Source of the DNA: Lottia gigantea
Taxonomy: Eukaryota > Mollusca > Gastropoda > Lottiidae
Direction: 5' to 3'
Length of the DNA stretch: 64,000 nt
Assembly (NCBI RefSeq): GCF_000327385.1
Contig: NW_008708986.1
Coordinates: forward strand, 5,000,734-5,064,733
Of the stretch, positions 38,598-51,748 are shown piece after piece; the stretch's first letter is position 1; every line of letters starts with the position of its first letter. The position numbers were made by a program, and so were the translations under genes. Under the pieces are notes generated by a model that was not told the origin of the DNA, did not search any database, and saw only the letters and a program-made list of their open reading frames with translations.

Positions 38598-38666
38598 CTG
38601 TTACGGAAAACTGAAGCAAAAAACGAAATGTGGAGATACACTTCGCATCTGGGTTCTCCGTAACAG
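38598..38666. repeat. inverted repeat, 14-bp arms
   Basis: CTGTTACGGAAAAC and the inverse of GTTCTCCGTAACAG differ at one position. Spacer about 41 nt. Unexplained; no coding capacity. Confidence 0.55.
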
Positions 38667-38857
38667 TGTATATAACAGTGATTCATGACTGGGATTTTTC
38701 TTTTGAAACAAGCATTGAACGATTGTAGTAACATCCATAGGCTGACCTCATACATGTATTGAAAAATGATAAACTGCAAAAATTATTTGGTAAAAGTAAG
38801 ATCAGACGTTCTGTATCAATGTTTTAAAGTGTCAGTTCGAATGGTTTAGAATAGTTA

Positions 38858-38884
38858 GTGTGGTGTATGTTATCACACCACGTG
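38858..38884. promoter_or_regulatory. inverted GTGGTGT/ACACCAC with overlapping CACGTG
   Basis: GTGGTGT (38860-38866) and ACACCAC (38875-38881) form perfect 7-bp arms resembling T-box half-sites. The E-box CACGTG (38879-38884) overlaps the right arm. Confidence 0.22.
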
Positions 38885-39999
38885 ACGTGCTGGTAAGCAA
38901 AACTGTATCCTAAGTCAGTCCAAGCATCATTCCACGAGGTTTGAACTGTGGATGTCGCTAAAGTCAGGTGTGAACTCTCGAAAAACGTTATAGACTGCCT
39001 TATTGACTCCAGTTTATCTCTCCTTCGATGAATATATCTTAATATATCCATGCTACTAGTACAAGCGTGACCTTTAAGTTGTAAACGCTTATAGCACCAT
39101 AGAGGTTACATTACCAGATGCTTAATTAAATGGCAATTTATTAAGTACTTACTTTTGAATGTAATAAGATCCCTTGCACAGCACACACTTTTTCTGTACA
39201 ACTTCTGTATCAGCCTAAGGCTAATCTGTAGTACCCTTGATCAACGCCAGTAAACACTTAACTTATTTTCTAATAAGTATAAAAAATGTGGAAAAATAAC
39301 CTCCGATCCTTAGGGGTATTATATGCCTAAGGTGTTAACCCGAAACCACTCACTCTTAGCTATGACAGGTTTTTGAACATCTTTTCACAAACAATCCACT
39401 TGAAATTCAGAACTAAATGTTGTATAGGTCTTGTTTGTAAGGATGGTGAACAATACGTTCTCTTAGCCTATTCACACTGGCTTATTGTCAACAGTGGTTT
39501 GTTGTATCGGATAGCTGGTGGAACTCTAAATCTTTCGTGTTATTTATATATGAATATTAAATTAGGTTTGTTATGAGAGTTCGTCACTAAATCATTCAAG
39601 GTAAAAGAAGATACCTTTAGCGTATCACAAGCACAAGATGTTTTTCAAATATTGATTCACAAAAAGATGACCGACTTAATTTGGTCGTGGTAGTAATTTG
39701 ATCTTGTTAGGTTTTCCTAGATGTTCGTCTACGATTCGTAGGTGACTACTATGTGCGTGAGCTTCGATAATTGAGTTTGCAAAAGATTGAGTCAAATATT
39801 ACATGATTTGTCTCGAAATTGAGCAAAACATTCTCTAAGTTTCAGACAATTGATTTGCGTTGACTAAAAGCTAAATTAAATTCGCATTTGATTACAAAAT
39901 TATGACACGGCTGCACCGCGGAAATCTTGGTAACCTGTAGACTTTTCGACTTTCGACAAAACCAACTTGATACGAGTTAGTATTCAACTAAATTTACAG

Positions 40000-40332
40000 A
40001 TGTGGAACTACAATTCCGTGGAATTATTAAATGACCTGGAAAAAATTAAGATAGATTTAAGAGGCAGCTTTCTATCTACTGTAAAATTTTGTAATACAAA
40101 AAAAGAAAAGTTATTGAATATGTCAAGCTCAGACGTGGAAATTATTGTCGAATTGTCAGAAAATATATCAAAGTTAATAAGTACCTTTATCTTACAAGTC
40201 TGGAGTAAGCAATTATTACATAGAAGCAATTCATATACCAGTGTTAAATATATTCACATCACGAATACTTCTCCTACAATATTTTATCATTGGTATTCGC
40301 AACACAACCAGACAAAATTTTCTGCCTTTTGA
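40000..40332 (+). CDS. hypothetical ORF of about 110 aa, coiled-coil-like
   Basis: From the first ATG near 40000 the reading is rich in Leu, Glu, Lys and Ser with heptad-like spacing (SVELLNDLEKIKIDLRGS, SDVEIIVELSENISKLIS), unlike the hydrophobic noise typical of this AT-rich DNA. No signal peptide or known domain, and flanking splice sites are not clear. Could be chance. Confidence 0.15.
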   Translation: MWNYNSVELLNDLEKIKIDLRGSFLSTVKFCNTKKEKLLNMSSSDVEIIVELSENISKLISTFILQVWSKQLLHRSNSYTSVKYIHITNTSPTIFYHWYSQHNQTKFSAF

Positions 40333-40879
40333 TTAATAATGGCGATCTGAACACATCAGCTAAGTCCTTTTGTCAGATTGTTTTTTGGTGAATATAAAAT
40401 GCAGTTCGAATTCCTATCTTAATATATGCCTACACTTTTTCCTTGGGGTAGAACTGAATCTTTGACGCAGAATTTAGAAGAATTTTATTCGATTTCGAAG
40501 ACGTAAAGGTCACCACGGACTCCACAATCCAGTTGTTATTCCTCACACGAAAGCTGAAAATAGGTTTACTACGTTCAACAGTTGTCCATGTTTTTAAGCA
40601 ACGAAAAAGTGAATTTCACAATAAATACTACTTACATTGACTATTCAATAGATAGTAATGAATCCTCGCTCTGAGTTATATATCTGAAACATTCGAATAT
40701 TGAGATAATCTTAAATTTTAAAATTTTCCAGATATGTAGGTTACCATGGATTCTTAATTCCAGCTGCTCTCAAAATTTAAAAGAGGGGAATTCGAAAAAA
40801 AGATTAGTCGCTACTGTTGCACTGTGATAAGTCATTGATTATACATCCCTGACTGTGATAAATGGGGGATTAGTATCTA

Positions 40880-41180
40880 AATCCGACAGGATAATCCGCC
40901 CACATCGATAATTATATCTGCCGATTAAAAAGTGGTCAAACAATGGTACAGCATGTTTCGTCAATTTAAAGTTCACACAGGACAATATGGCTTATAATTA
41001 GCCCAATGTTTGATCTTTAGTTAAAGGTGTGATGAGCCAATTTACGCCAGATAATATTGACTTTGATAAAGGTGGGTATAGATGAGGACTTGTGCACACG
41101 ATTTAATGATATAACCCTGCCCGCTATCTATAGTTAACGGTCATTTTATCGCATTATCATCATTGCGTTACACAAGACTA
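40880..41180. promoter_or_regulatory. candidate distal enhancer
   Basis: Contains a perfect T-box half-site AGGTGTGA (near 41025), two TCF/LEF-like sites (TTGATCTTTA, CTTTGATA), AATTAGCCCAATG, and GTTAAC, within 300 bp of complex sequence. No gene overlaps it. Confidence 0.25.
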
Positions 41181-44100
41181 CAGGACAAACAACTGAAGCG
41201 GAAGTGACAGATAAATCGAATCCTATGTCAATGAGAAGTAAATTGAAAATGCATTTTTCAATTCTTTAACCTATTCCTGCTTGTCCTAAATTGTGTACAA
41301 ACACCATCACTACATTGCAGTGAAATAATAAAAAGTAGAAACATACGATGTTGAGAACGGTTGAAGGACAAATTGAACTTCATTAATGCTAATCTTTGGC
41401 TGCGTTTCATGTATGTTGAATATCAGTATTCACTAGTTCCAAATTCAAGACAGAAATCTAACTATTCATTAATTTCATTGCATATTGCGTGCAAACGTCA
41501 CCAAAAAATTCGTCAATCAACTTATCGCCAAAATTGCAAAATCACTGAAAAGTTCTAATTGAACAAAAACATCTGAATCCGTAAGTAGGTTAAAGTCTTT
41601 TTTATGTGACAATCATCATTGGATTATGCAAGTTGACAAGAAAAGCAACTGAAGCGAATACAACCTCCACCACAAAGACTACTATAAATAACAATAAGAG
41701 GAAACGTAATGGCAATCAAAATGAACTTTATTGACAATTTAGCGATCGACATTTAAGAGTAGTTGATTTTTAACAAAACATTTTAAAAAAGCATCCTTAA
41801 TTGATGTTCTTCGAACTAAGCTTTTGTCGCCGATAATGACTTGCCGAGACTATCTGAATGGACACTTGATGAACAATATGCATTATTACATGCATGAGGA
41901 ATGATGCATTGATGCATATTTGAAAAGCTCATTACGCCAACAATACATTGAATTATGTCTACATTGCGAAATTCGAGTGGGCAGCAAGTCACATCTTAGA
42001 ACTATTATCTTTTATCTCGAATTCTTTGTTCGATTTCAAAAAAAAAAAATCAAACTGTGTTTGAAAAGTTTTATATTGTGTTCTTATTTAAAACAATGAA
42101 ACTGTCTATATTTTTCTTGTCCAATATTGAAAATAAATGAAATTCTATTGCTCTGCTTAACAAAGCTAATTATTCCTACTCAAACAATTACATTTTTAAT
42201 ATTTACGTTACTATGTATGATTAGTTTGTATGTACATTTACAAATACAAACTGTGTACCATACTATATATGGCTCAAAGGGTGGTGTCTAGCCGTTCTAT
42301 GGGTATGTAAAAACAATTACAGTGCGATGTCTTTTATTCGATCCATTCATTTAAACAGGACATTGACATATCACTTGGAAATTTTTTTTAATGGAAATTA
42401 GTTTAATTCCCAAAAATTCATTGAAACCGTCAGAAATAAATCATATTCTATCAACAGGATACTGAAGCCACAACAAGACCACTTAGTCCCTCAGAGTATG
42501 TCTTGACTTGTTTGGTTGAGATTCGTGGTGATGATCCGAAGTAAACGCAAGCCAGCTAACCTGAAGATCTAGGGTTTCTGGGAATGGGTCAAGATAATAC
42601 TTTCGGATATATTAGTTAGTCTTGGTATTAGCCTAGACAAAATCTTTAACGTGCAAAGTATGAAGCACAAGTGAGCATCAGGGACACATTTTCGATGTCA
42701 GATCCTCATACATTGACATTACATATCGAAATGTTCTGCTGTTCATGTCATAGAAACCTGCACTTAATCAGTGTTCAAAAATTTATTTTAATTACACCCA
42801 GCTATACTTAATGAACTCGGTGAAAGGTGACATGCATCAGATAAAACATAATGTTGGTAAAACTAATTAATAATTCCATATCGTATTTCTGATACAGTGA
42901 ATTGATATCAACAACAAAATTATTTATGTTTATATTAGTTTTTCTTGATATTCCACGGTCTGATGTGCAGCCTAAGTGTTTACTGGAATAGATCAAGGTC
43001 GGGGCAGTCTTTCATTATCTTGTGTCATATAATAATTGATGGCACGTAGAGTATGGAACCCTCTGTTACATATAGCAGTATGAAATATTGCTATGTATCA
43101 ATTATTATCCTAATTAAATATTATGAAAAGTGTTTCATTATAATTCTGGAAGCTACACTTTTGTTAGCTAAGCCCGTTATCAGGCTGACATAAAATATCT
43201 TCTTTTCCATCATATTTTCTGAACAAACCTGGCTAAACAAGGACACTCACTTCATCCATTATTGAAAGTTATCCACTGGGAGAAAGCTATCATTGAATTC
43301 AGATTTTGAAACCATTTTCCTTTAAAGAAACGAAGAACTGTAAATACCAAAGCATTCCATATTCCTTAAAGTCTTTAAGTGCCATTAATATTTCCTTTTA
43401 AAATTATTTCATGTATTGATAATTGGTTCCATTTCTTCTCTTCGATGCCTGGATTAAAACAACACACTATAGAGTACGGAGTCTAGAAAGAATTCAAAAT
43501 GAATAATTCATTTAAAACCAGTGAATTCATGCGTGTGAAATATCGGAATTTCAAATGTCTACATTTCTTGTGAAATAACTTCTGTGAAAACACATTTAAC
43601 AAAGACGCCACACATGAATTGTCCTTCTGTGTACTCAACTATGCATACCTAATAATGTTTTGTTAAAATATGTGATGGAATTGTAACGGATGGCATCTCA
43701 AAGGTGCCAAGGCGATTCGTCACTGTCTGTAAATGAGACTTTTTCCCTTTTTTTTAATTTAAAGGAATTGAAAAGGAAGTAACGACGGTTTCGTTATTTC
43801 TAGATTTTTCTAAAATTTTTTAGTTTTGAGCGCAAGTGCATTAAAGTATGTAGCGAGTGTCGTCTAGCGAGACATGACATTGCCTATAACCATTTTGTAA
43901 ATGTCCTTGCGACCATGAGTGTCAAAATCCCTTTCCAAGAGGCCATCAGATCTTTAAGTATGTTCAATTTCAACAATTTTGAAAATATACAAAACGAGTA
44001 TGATTGTCGAACTTCGCCATGTTGACTATTTCGGTGGAAAACTAAAATCACATTCTATCGACTGGTTATACCATTATTTAGGGGCTTTATTATTTTAACA

Positions 44101-45459
44101 ACTTCTTGTTCTGCAATTCATATTATATTCAACGAATTCCATTTAAATTCTGATGTCGAATGTTTCATGACGCCAAAATTCAAATAAATTTTCTCTTTTC
44201 CTTTTTTAATTCAATATTTTAAACTATTCATGAATATATTTTAGAAGACAATTGTTTCTATTTGAATAAATATATATTAGAAATAACGGTGTTAATGATT
44301 AATGCTGGATAAGGTGACAAGGTAAGGTAATAGGTCAGAATGTCAGATATATGTCTTAAAATTACTGATATATGGGAATAGACATTAGTAAAACCTCGCT
44401 GCCCGAAAAGATAATATTGGGAGCTGCCCCACCCCATACCTCTGTCTTCCCTGTCTCGTTAGCTTATGTACAGGAGAAGAAAAACATGTGAGCGCAGTGT
44501 ACATTGTGAACTCATTTTGCCTTTGGTTGCTGTCTCGTCTCTAACCACAGATATCGGAGATACCGAATCTCTGAGGAGTACGATTAATATGTGACTTGGA
44601 TTGTTGACAGTAGTATAATGTATTGTTTTCCTATTAAATGTTAAAGATGTCGGCTCTCAAGTTAAATGGTGCCGAACGTGTTTTTGTTTTTGTAAACTTT
44701 GAGTTAATATGTAAATAATTGATTGAAAACAACCTTAAACAATATTCACCAGACATTTTTCTGCACTACTGAAGCGAGAAGTTAGTGTAACTATATTTCT
44801 GAAACTATTGCTTCAGTACTATGATATGGATTAAGATCACAGACAGAAATCGAAGCAGAGGATTGTTCTGGAACACTTAATAACACTGCGTCTAGGTTTG
44901 TCAAATCGGAATCCAGAAATTCGACTTGTGTAACTCGAATTAACTCTAAAATAAGACTAAGTAAGCCTAACTCAGAAATTCGAATTTTATACTTACTAGT
45001 AATAAGTAGACTACTTAGTATCTTGAAAATCCACCATTCAAAACTAAATTTATTTGATTGCACACTGTATGACTTTGATGGTTTCCTTTAACCCAATCTG
45101 GTTCAAATACTTAATTTTATCAGTCTATTTAATTAGCCAACAGTACAAGAAATCCTACAAATTGCCAAGCGAACAAGGAAATTAATCTTTGGAAGACCTT
45201 TGGCAAATTCAATTTCAAGACCATTTTGTAAAACAATACACAAAAACACTGAGAATCAATTTTTCATTTAGGGTCTTAATTGCTCCCATTGTTTCGGTCT
45301 TGTAGGTTGATGAATAGGGTGTTCTCTGTCCAAATTGTGTAAACGAATAAACGTATGCAGGTTATTTGCTGGACGCGAGTTGTCCATAATACGAAGTGGA
45401 CATCTGCGGTTGTAGAAATGATAGCGACTACAGCTCCCTTTCTTTGCATATCCCGGGGC

Positions 45460-45774
45460 TTATCGAATAGGACAATGCTGAAACTTTTCAAAGCAGTTTT
45501 CCCCAGGAAATATAAAAGGCTCAAATCGACGACATGATATGAACAAAGTGACTGCATTTCCTGTAGCAAAAGACTCGAGTGTTGAAAGTACAAATATCAC
45601 AATGTCCTCTGGATTTCCTTTTACTAATAAAGTGTCTCTTTTGTGTATTTTATTATGAAAGCAAATTTTGTTCGATATTTCATATTCGCCTACTTGAACC
45701 CAACCATTTGATCTTGGTGGAAAACTTGCTTTGTAAACTCGAAACTTACATCGTTTTTCAGTGTCCTCAAGCAT
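45460..45774 (-). CDS. hypothetical ORF of 104 aa, possibly decayed
   Basis: An ATG-initiated reading with a protein-like start (EDTEKRCKFRVYKASFPPRS) that runs into a Cys-rich end. A second minus-strand frame is open across and beyond it (45276-45593). Two overlapping open frames on one strand may mean a frameshifted remnant of a real coding segment, or just a GC-richer patch. No family recognised. Confidence 0.18.
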   Translation of the reverse strand: MLEDTEKRCKFRVYKASFPPRSNGWVQVGEYEISNKICFHNKIHKRDTLLVKGNPEDIVIFVLSTLESFATGNAVTLFISCRRFEPFIFPGENCFEKFQHCPIR

Positions 45775-47040
45775 AAACGAACGTTCGCCTCTAAGATTTA
45801 CAGTTAACGATTGTTTGTAATTTTATTGAGGGAACTTATAGGCAATTCTGGGACATTACAGGCTACTCCATGACATTGCTTTTGGTAAATCAATAAAATA
45901 TAGTTATGTTGAAAAAATCCGCATCTACGTCTAGGTCGGAACATAATTATTATAATGTTCGAAAGTTGATTTGATGTCAACTTAATATTATACAATTGTT
46001 AAATGGTGATGACTATGCCTGGCAAGGTATGTCTCAAACACATGGTGCCTATTATAAATGATATTTCCGAGTCTGAAGAATTTCAACAATATGTTGCAGT
46101 TTCTGTGTTTCAATCAAATGTGCATTGCGTCGTAAATCGATCAGCATAAAATTGTATATATGCCTATTATTCACCTGCGTCTACAATTAAAATGCCACAT
46201 TAGAAAACAACAAGCTGTTTGTCTCCTCGTGAGTGGCATTTGAGAAGCTCGCATATTTCTTCGACTCGTGTTTCAGAGTTTTACGGAAGATTAAGAACAG
46301 ATTGGTTGAGCAGTGACACGATTCGATTACAAAGTGATACTTGAGTTAATAAGCTGGAACCTACTTCATACCTACATCTGATCATATAACAAGTGTATAT
46401 CATAATGATAATAACACATGTTGCTTCAGTATTGTTTCAAGTAAAGGGAGCAACGCGCTCATTTATCCTACCCATAAGTAATCTTGCTGAATTAAGGTAT
46501 ATATTTCGCAAATAGGTATCTTACTCTAAAAGTTTTTCAATACGCTTATAATTAAGCAAAGCGTTAACAATTACATGTACAGAAATCAGCAAGGTGTTTT
46601 TACAACGTCCTGGTTCAGAAAAAGTAACAGCTTTTCTCACAATTTCCTCCTTTATAAAAAATATTTCATTTAAACTGATATTGCAAGTGATATTCATTTT
46701 TTTTTTGCACTGCACCCATCATGCCCACTCTCCTGTAGATACGGGCCTGCACATTTGTGGTAGTTATACTTTACAATGAATGGTTAGAATCGGATAGCAG
46801 ACAAGAGTGTAAGTTGACATATTATTAAGTTTCAAGGGAGATACATAATGCCAAGGAGACTATTAAAACGTTATTTATTGAGTTGTAAAATTCCTAGATT
46901 ATGTAGTTATTTTGGTAACCTCATAAGATCGTATTATTTCACCTTTCTAAATGTCATTAATTATCATAAAATTAGACATCACAAAATTAATCTGTATCCG
47001 TAAAAATACTTCTTTCAAGTTGTATTGTAACAACATATCA

Positions 47041-47345
47041 GCAGTGGCGGCACCAGTCTCCTTGAACTAGGGGTTCAAATAAGGGGCATACTAAGTAATG
47101 GTGGGACATCTTTCCGGCTGACGATTCCAAATGCGGAAGTGAAATGGAAGCGATATGAGCGCATATGGTTCTCCCCCAGAAAAACGAAAGATAGATTTGC
47201 TGCATTCTGACATGAACATATTTTGCAAAAAAGGTATAAATTTCATGTTTTGAAATGCTAGGGTATAAAGTTTGGTTAAAATAGGGGGCTCAAACTTTTT
47301 TCGAGAGTGAGTGTGAGACAATATAGCCCCGAGATTTCCCATTGT
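47041..47345 (+). mobile_element. non-autonomous DNA-transposon-like remnant with CAGTGGCGGCACCAG end
   Basis: Begins with CAGTGGCGGCACCAG at 47042. About 40 bp later comes CAAATAAGGGGCATAC, followed by purine-rich tracts (CTAGGGTATAAAG, AAATAGGGGGCTC). Such CAGTGGCGG ends are common on hAT-like and related elements of marine invertebrates. A matching inverted end near 47340 is not obvious, so the copy is probably truncated. The 83-residue minus-strand reading inside it is part of the repeat. Confidence 0.4.
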
Positions 47346-48184
47346 GGACTATTCAAACCAAAAGGATCGAAATTGATTAGCTGAACTGCCGGTTAGATAA
47401 GAATATACACCTATAAATACTTTTCGCACAGGCGTTACTGCGCACGAATTCTGAATTCTTTCGTCTGTACACGAAATAAGGGATCTCGATATCTTGGTTA
47501 TTCAATTTTCATATATGTCAGCATTTTGTAACTTGAGTAAGTATTGATGTAGGATGTATAGGAAATCGAATTGATCAAACCGTTCTTTTGTGAATAGCAA
47601 AATTCACAAACCACAACCTGAATTTTTTAAAATTCTTCAAAATTCAATAAACAAACTTGTTGCACATGGCTTGTGATTTAAAAAACATTGTCTTCTGCGA
47701 ACTCAAAAATAAGTTTTCAATAGTACTATTTCTAGTACAAACTGATCACAAATCAAAATTTGATAATGTGTCTTTCCATTTAGATTATTGTTGTCGATTT
47801 TTTATTTAATCTGCCAGTTTAATTTTGATTTGTTGTCAACAGTAAGGACTCATGTATTGGATTTATTTGCCATTTGCTTTTTTGTAATGATTGGTTTAAT
47901 GCTTGTATATGTGGTTATTTCTTGTAATTGTACTACTATAGATATTAAATGAAATTATCAATGTATTCATAGCTGGTCGTTACTAGTATTACATCATCTT
48001 ATTGGATTATATCAAATCTCATCTGGATAAATTCACGTATTATTAAAATAATCCTAATATGGCTTATTAAATCCCTCTAAACCTTGAACCTTAATGGTGT
48101 TAAATTATGAAAATTAGCATCCAATGGCAAGATGAAAGAACACCGACTGGTATGTGATAACACGAATTGTGTAACAGAATGATT

Positions 48185-48290
48185 TGTAATTATTGGTTGT
48201 TATTAATAACACAAACAGCGGAAGAGGGCAGGGTTATTATGGAAATAGATCAGGCAAACATCTGTTGCAGCTGATAATAGAGGGGGCCGT
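48185..48290. promoter_or_regulatory. candidate distal regulatory element
   Basis: A compact, higher-complexity block with GTTATTAATAAC (near-palindromic), CAAACA, E-boxes CATCTG and CAGCTG, and GATAA, set in bland AT-rich DNA. Confidence 0.22.
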
Positions 48291-50403
48291 TCGATTGCTG
48301 AGTTCTGCAAGTTCGGAATTTATGGAATGAATAGAACGTTCAATAAAACAAGTTGGAACAGAGTTCAGAACGAGTTCTAAAAAATAGTAGGTGCAAACAG
48401 AATTCAAAGTGGCAGATAATAAAGTAGATGAGAAGATTTTGAATGTGAAACCGTTCGATTGGGAGTAGAATTGAAACAGACTGTTCTAAACTCTCCAATC
48501 TAGCGTCACCGAGGAGTGCTTGTAAATACAACTTTCCTTGACAATATTTTGTTCTTTAAACTGTTTTCTAAATATTTTTTATATGTTATATCATATCAGA
48601 CACGTTCAAAAGCAATGTTTCCTATTTGTCTTATAATGTCTTTAGGTTCATTGAAATATAATTTTGGTAATAAGTAATACATTGAAACTATTGCATATTA
48701 TGGAAATGTTCAACATTCTGAATGTACTCTGTAAAATCAAATGTCCAAAATATCAAACTTGATAAAAATGATTGACAATGGGTATTTCTAAGGTAGTAGA
48801 TATATTTCGGATTCTAAAGTCTATATCAAGGTATCTTTGATTTTCGCAACCCATTGTACTTCACACAATGACTCTTAGAAGCTGAATTTGAAAATCTATT
48901 GATAGGTACCGTAAGATACATATCTATTGTGTTCTAATCTCCATTCAATATCATGTTAGTTTGGTCATAATAGTCTGTATATGAAGGCAATATTGCCTCT
49001 TTAACTGAAGAAGATTTTCTTAAGAGCGATTAGCGTCTGACTGATTATGACAAATTGCGAGTATCATATACAATCTAACCTTACAAATGATTTCAGTTCA
49101 TAGATTGAAACAACATTCCTATAGCTTTTGTCAATACTCCAACTTTATTTCGTAATAGTATTTTAACAGGCTGAAGTATTTGTCTTAGATATAATATATC
49201 ACCTAGGTTAAGATAAAGAAGATTTTCCTTCTCATGGGATTGAAAATCATTTTACCTGACGCCTCATATTGTTAACAAATTACATTTTTAGAAGAATTAA
49301 AATTTATAATTATTTTTGCCGTATTTATGTCTCCAGTGGTTAAATCTTTTTCAATCATCGTCACCTGAAATTATTTTTCAGTGTTAAAATACACTGCATT
49401 AATTCAATTTACAAAAAATATCGGTTTGAAAGGTGCCACTGTGGCCCAGTACGGCATCAACTTGTAAATCAGAGTTTTCTTTGAACTCCCTGACGAAAGA
49501 ATTGCATAAATTTTCAACACCATCCACTGAGTTTAGCAGGATAACAAACAATATATCCCCAAAGTCGAATGGTAGGGTCTTTTCCAGTTCAAATTAGTAT
49601 AAGACTTATATATTGCGAGAGCCATTGTATTGTGTGATGAACTTAAGGAATGAGCGGATTGTTTGTTGTATTTATGATTCCTTCATTAATGTGATTATGA
49701 AACCCTTATTTTGATAGAATGTTACCTTTCGTGGGTAGGACAGATGTTTTAACCATTGCTTTAAACTCAAAATCTGTACATAAATCATCTGAAACCATTT
49801 TAAACTTCAAATATGATATTTATAAACAAACCCTCGAAACCATTAAAAGGTCCTTTACATGGTTCATTACAATAAGTATGCATATATTACAGTTGAAATG
49901 AACCTTAAAGAAATATGCTCACATTAATATTCCGACCAATTATAGAGTGACAGTGACCACTGTGTCCATTTATTACACACCTCATTTCACTTGACCACAC
50001 ATATACAGATTAACGTTGGTCAGTTTATTTGGTCAATTGACCATCTATATTGGCTTCGTATTTAAACACAATTTTCTACTTTACGTTTCTTGATGTGTTC
50101 CGTTTGAGTTTTAATTAACTTGCATATTTTTATTTGGTGTACGTTTGTTTTAGTTACTTAAAAAATCACCTTCAGTAAATAAACATAGTACTTTGATACG
50201 TTGACAAAAGTGGTGTTTTCTTGACCCGTGGACAACGATCTTCGCCATTCTTTATCACCTGATTTCTATTTTAATTTGTTAAAGTGTTTTAAAGGAATTA
50301 AATAATCGAACTTGTATGAACTTATATATCAAGCCTATATCAACAGCGATGTGCAAAACAATTTAAGGATTCAAAATAGAATTTTTAAACACCGTTTTAT
50401 TTC

Positions 50404-50823
50404 ATGGAAACTTCGAGGAATTACAATACCAACAGGCTTCAGATGGATATTTTTCATGGCTTCTGTATACCAGACAACCGAACTAAGTATCCCTTTATGT
50501 GTCTGTATGTAACTGTATATTTACAAGTATGCGTTTCAGATGTATCTTTAAGTATCCCCAATACCACCTTCACAATGTCAAGATATTACGAACTTGGGGT
50601 TAATACATGGACATCATTAAGCACTTTATCTTGTATCAACACACAGCCAATCAGAGTCCACGACAGAAAGATTGAACTTGTTTACAGGGGTATTTATCAA
50701 GTGCTTCTGTTGGTTGCAATTGCTATTGTACAATCATATCATATCATACCTAATGATGCCGAAATATTAAACCAAGATCGTAATGCCCATTGTTGTCGTA
50801 ATCTCGAATATATGTCAGCGTAA
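50404..50823 (+). CDS. hypothetical ORF of 139 aa
   Basis: Apart from the protocadherin and its antisense shadows, this is one of the longest ATG-initiated readings in the window. The codons are mixed and not purely AT-driven. One hydrophobic stretch (IYQVLLLVAIAIVQSYHII) lies near residues 97-115; no signal peptide or known domain is seen. The Kozak context is poor (T at -3) and I see no clear splice sites or promoter. It could be a small orphan gene, a decayed exon or chance. Confidence 0.18.
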   Translation: METSRNYNTNRLQMDIFHGFCIPDNRTKYPFMCLYVTVYLQVCVSDVSLSIPNTTFTMSRYYELGVNTWTSLSTLSCINTQPIRVHDRKIELVYRGIYQVLLLVAIAIVQSYHIIPNDAEILNQDRNAHCCRNLEYMSA

Positions 50824-51423
50824 TCTATCATTGGAACTTACATCGACCGATTTCTGAGAGTGTAAAAAGGATAGAAACACAATTTCCTAACCTAAATATA
50901 AGATACTAGGTGTGATCAATCAGATTCTAGAATCAGGCCAATGAAATTAATGTGAATAATTTATTAGCTCAGAGAATATCCAAATTAAACTTAACAAACC
51001 AAAGTAATTCATCATAATATTTCTCTTAACATTTCATTCTCATAAAAAATTAAAAGAATCTTGAAATATTATATTTGATTTATTGATTGCTTAAATATCT
51101 TGGAGTAAAATAGATCTGGACCAAAGCTCTAGAAATGATTGAGTCAATAATTTTCAATTTTTCTTTATTCTGTTGCGACAAAGATATGAACTCTTATGTT
51201 AAAGCAAGCTTAATTCTAAATATGTGACGCCTTATAATCGATATGACTTCACACACAAATATATGGATGTGACCTTGCCGTGATCACATATTTTAAGCAG
51301 TATTATGCGTTACCAAATATTTTGATATTGCCCTGACCAGAGGTAAATTTTAACATATATTTGCGACCTAAAAAGTGCAAACAAACATATTATGTTATGT
51401 CCGTTAGCAGTGAATCTACAATT

Positions 51424-51748
51424 TCTACAATAATTTCGACAATAATGACTTGCAAATATAATGTTTACAATAATGATTTGCAAATATAATGTTTACAATA
51501 ATGATTTGCAAATATAATGTTTACAATAATGATTTGCAAATATAATGCCTACAATATTGATTTACTAATATAATGTCTTCTATAATAATGATTTATTAAT
51601 ATAATGTTAACAATAATGATTTGCTAATATAATTTTTACAATAATTATTTGCAAATATAATATTTACAATAAAGATTTGCAAATACACATGTATATTGTT
51701 TACAATAATGATTTGCTAATAATACAGTATTATGTCTACAATAATGAG
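51424..51748. repeat. 28-bp AT-rich tandem array, about eleven copies
   Basis: The unit is TTTACAATAATGATTTGCAA then ATATAATG. Copies between about 51440 and 51545 are almost identical. Later copies diverge (GCTAATATAATG, insertions near 51690 and 51725), suggesting recent expansion at the left end of an older array. Confidence 0.9.

Noticed and set aside
47091-47342. 83-residue minus-strand reading
   Set aside because: Lies inside the non-autonomous transposon-like repeat and has no enzyme motif.
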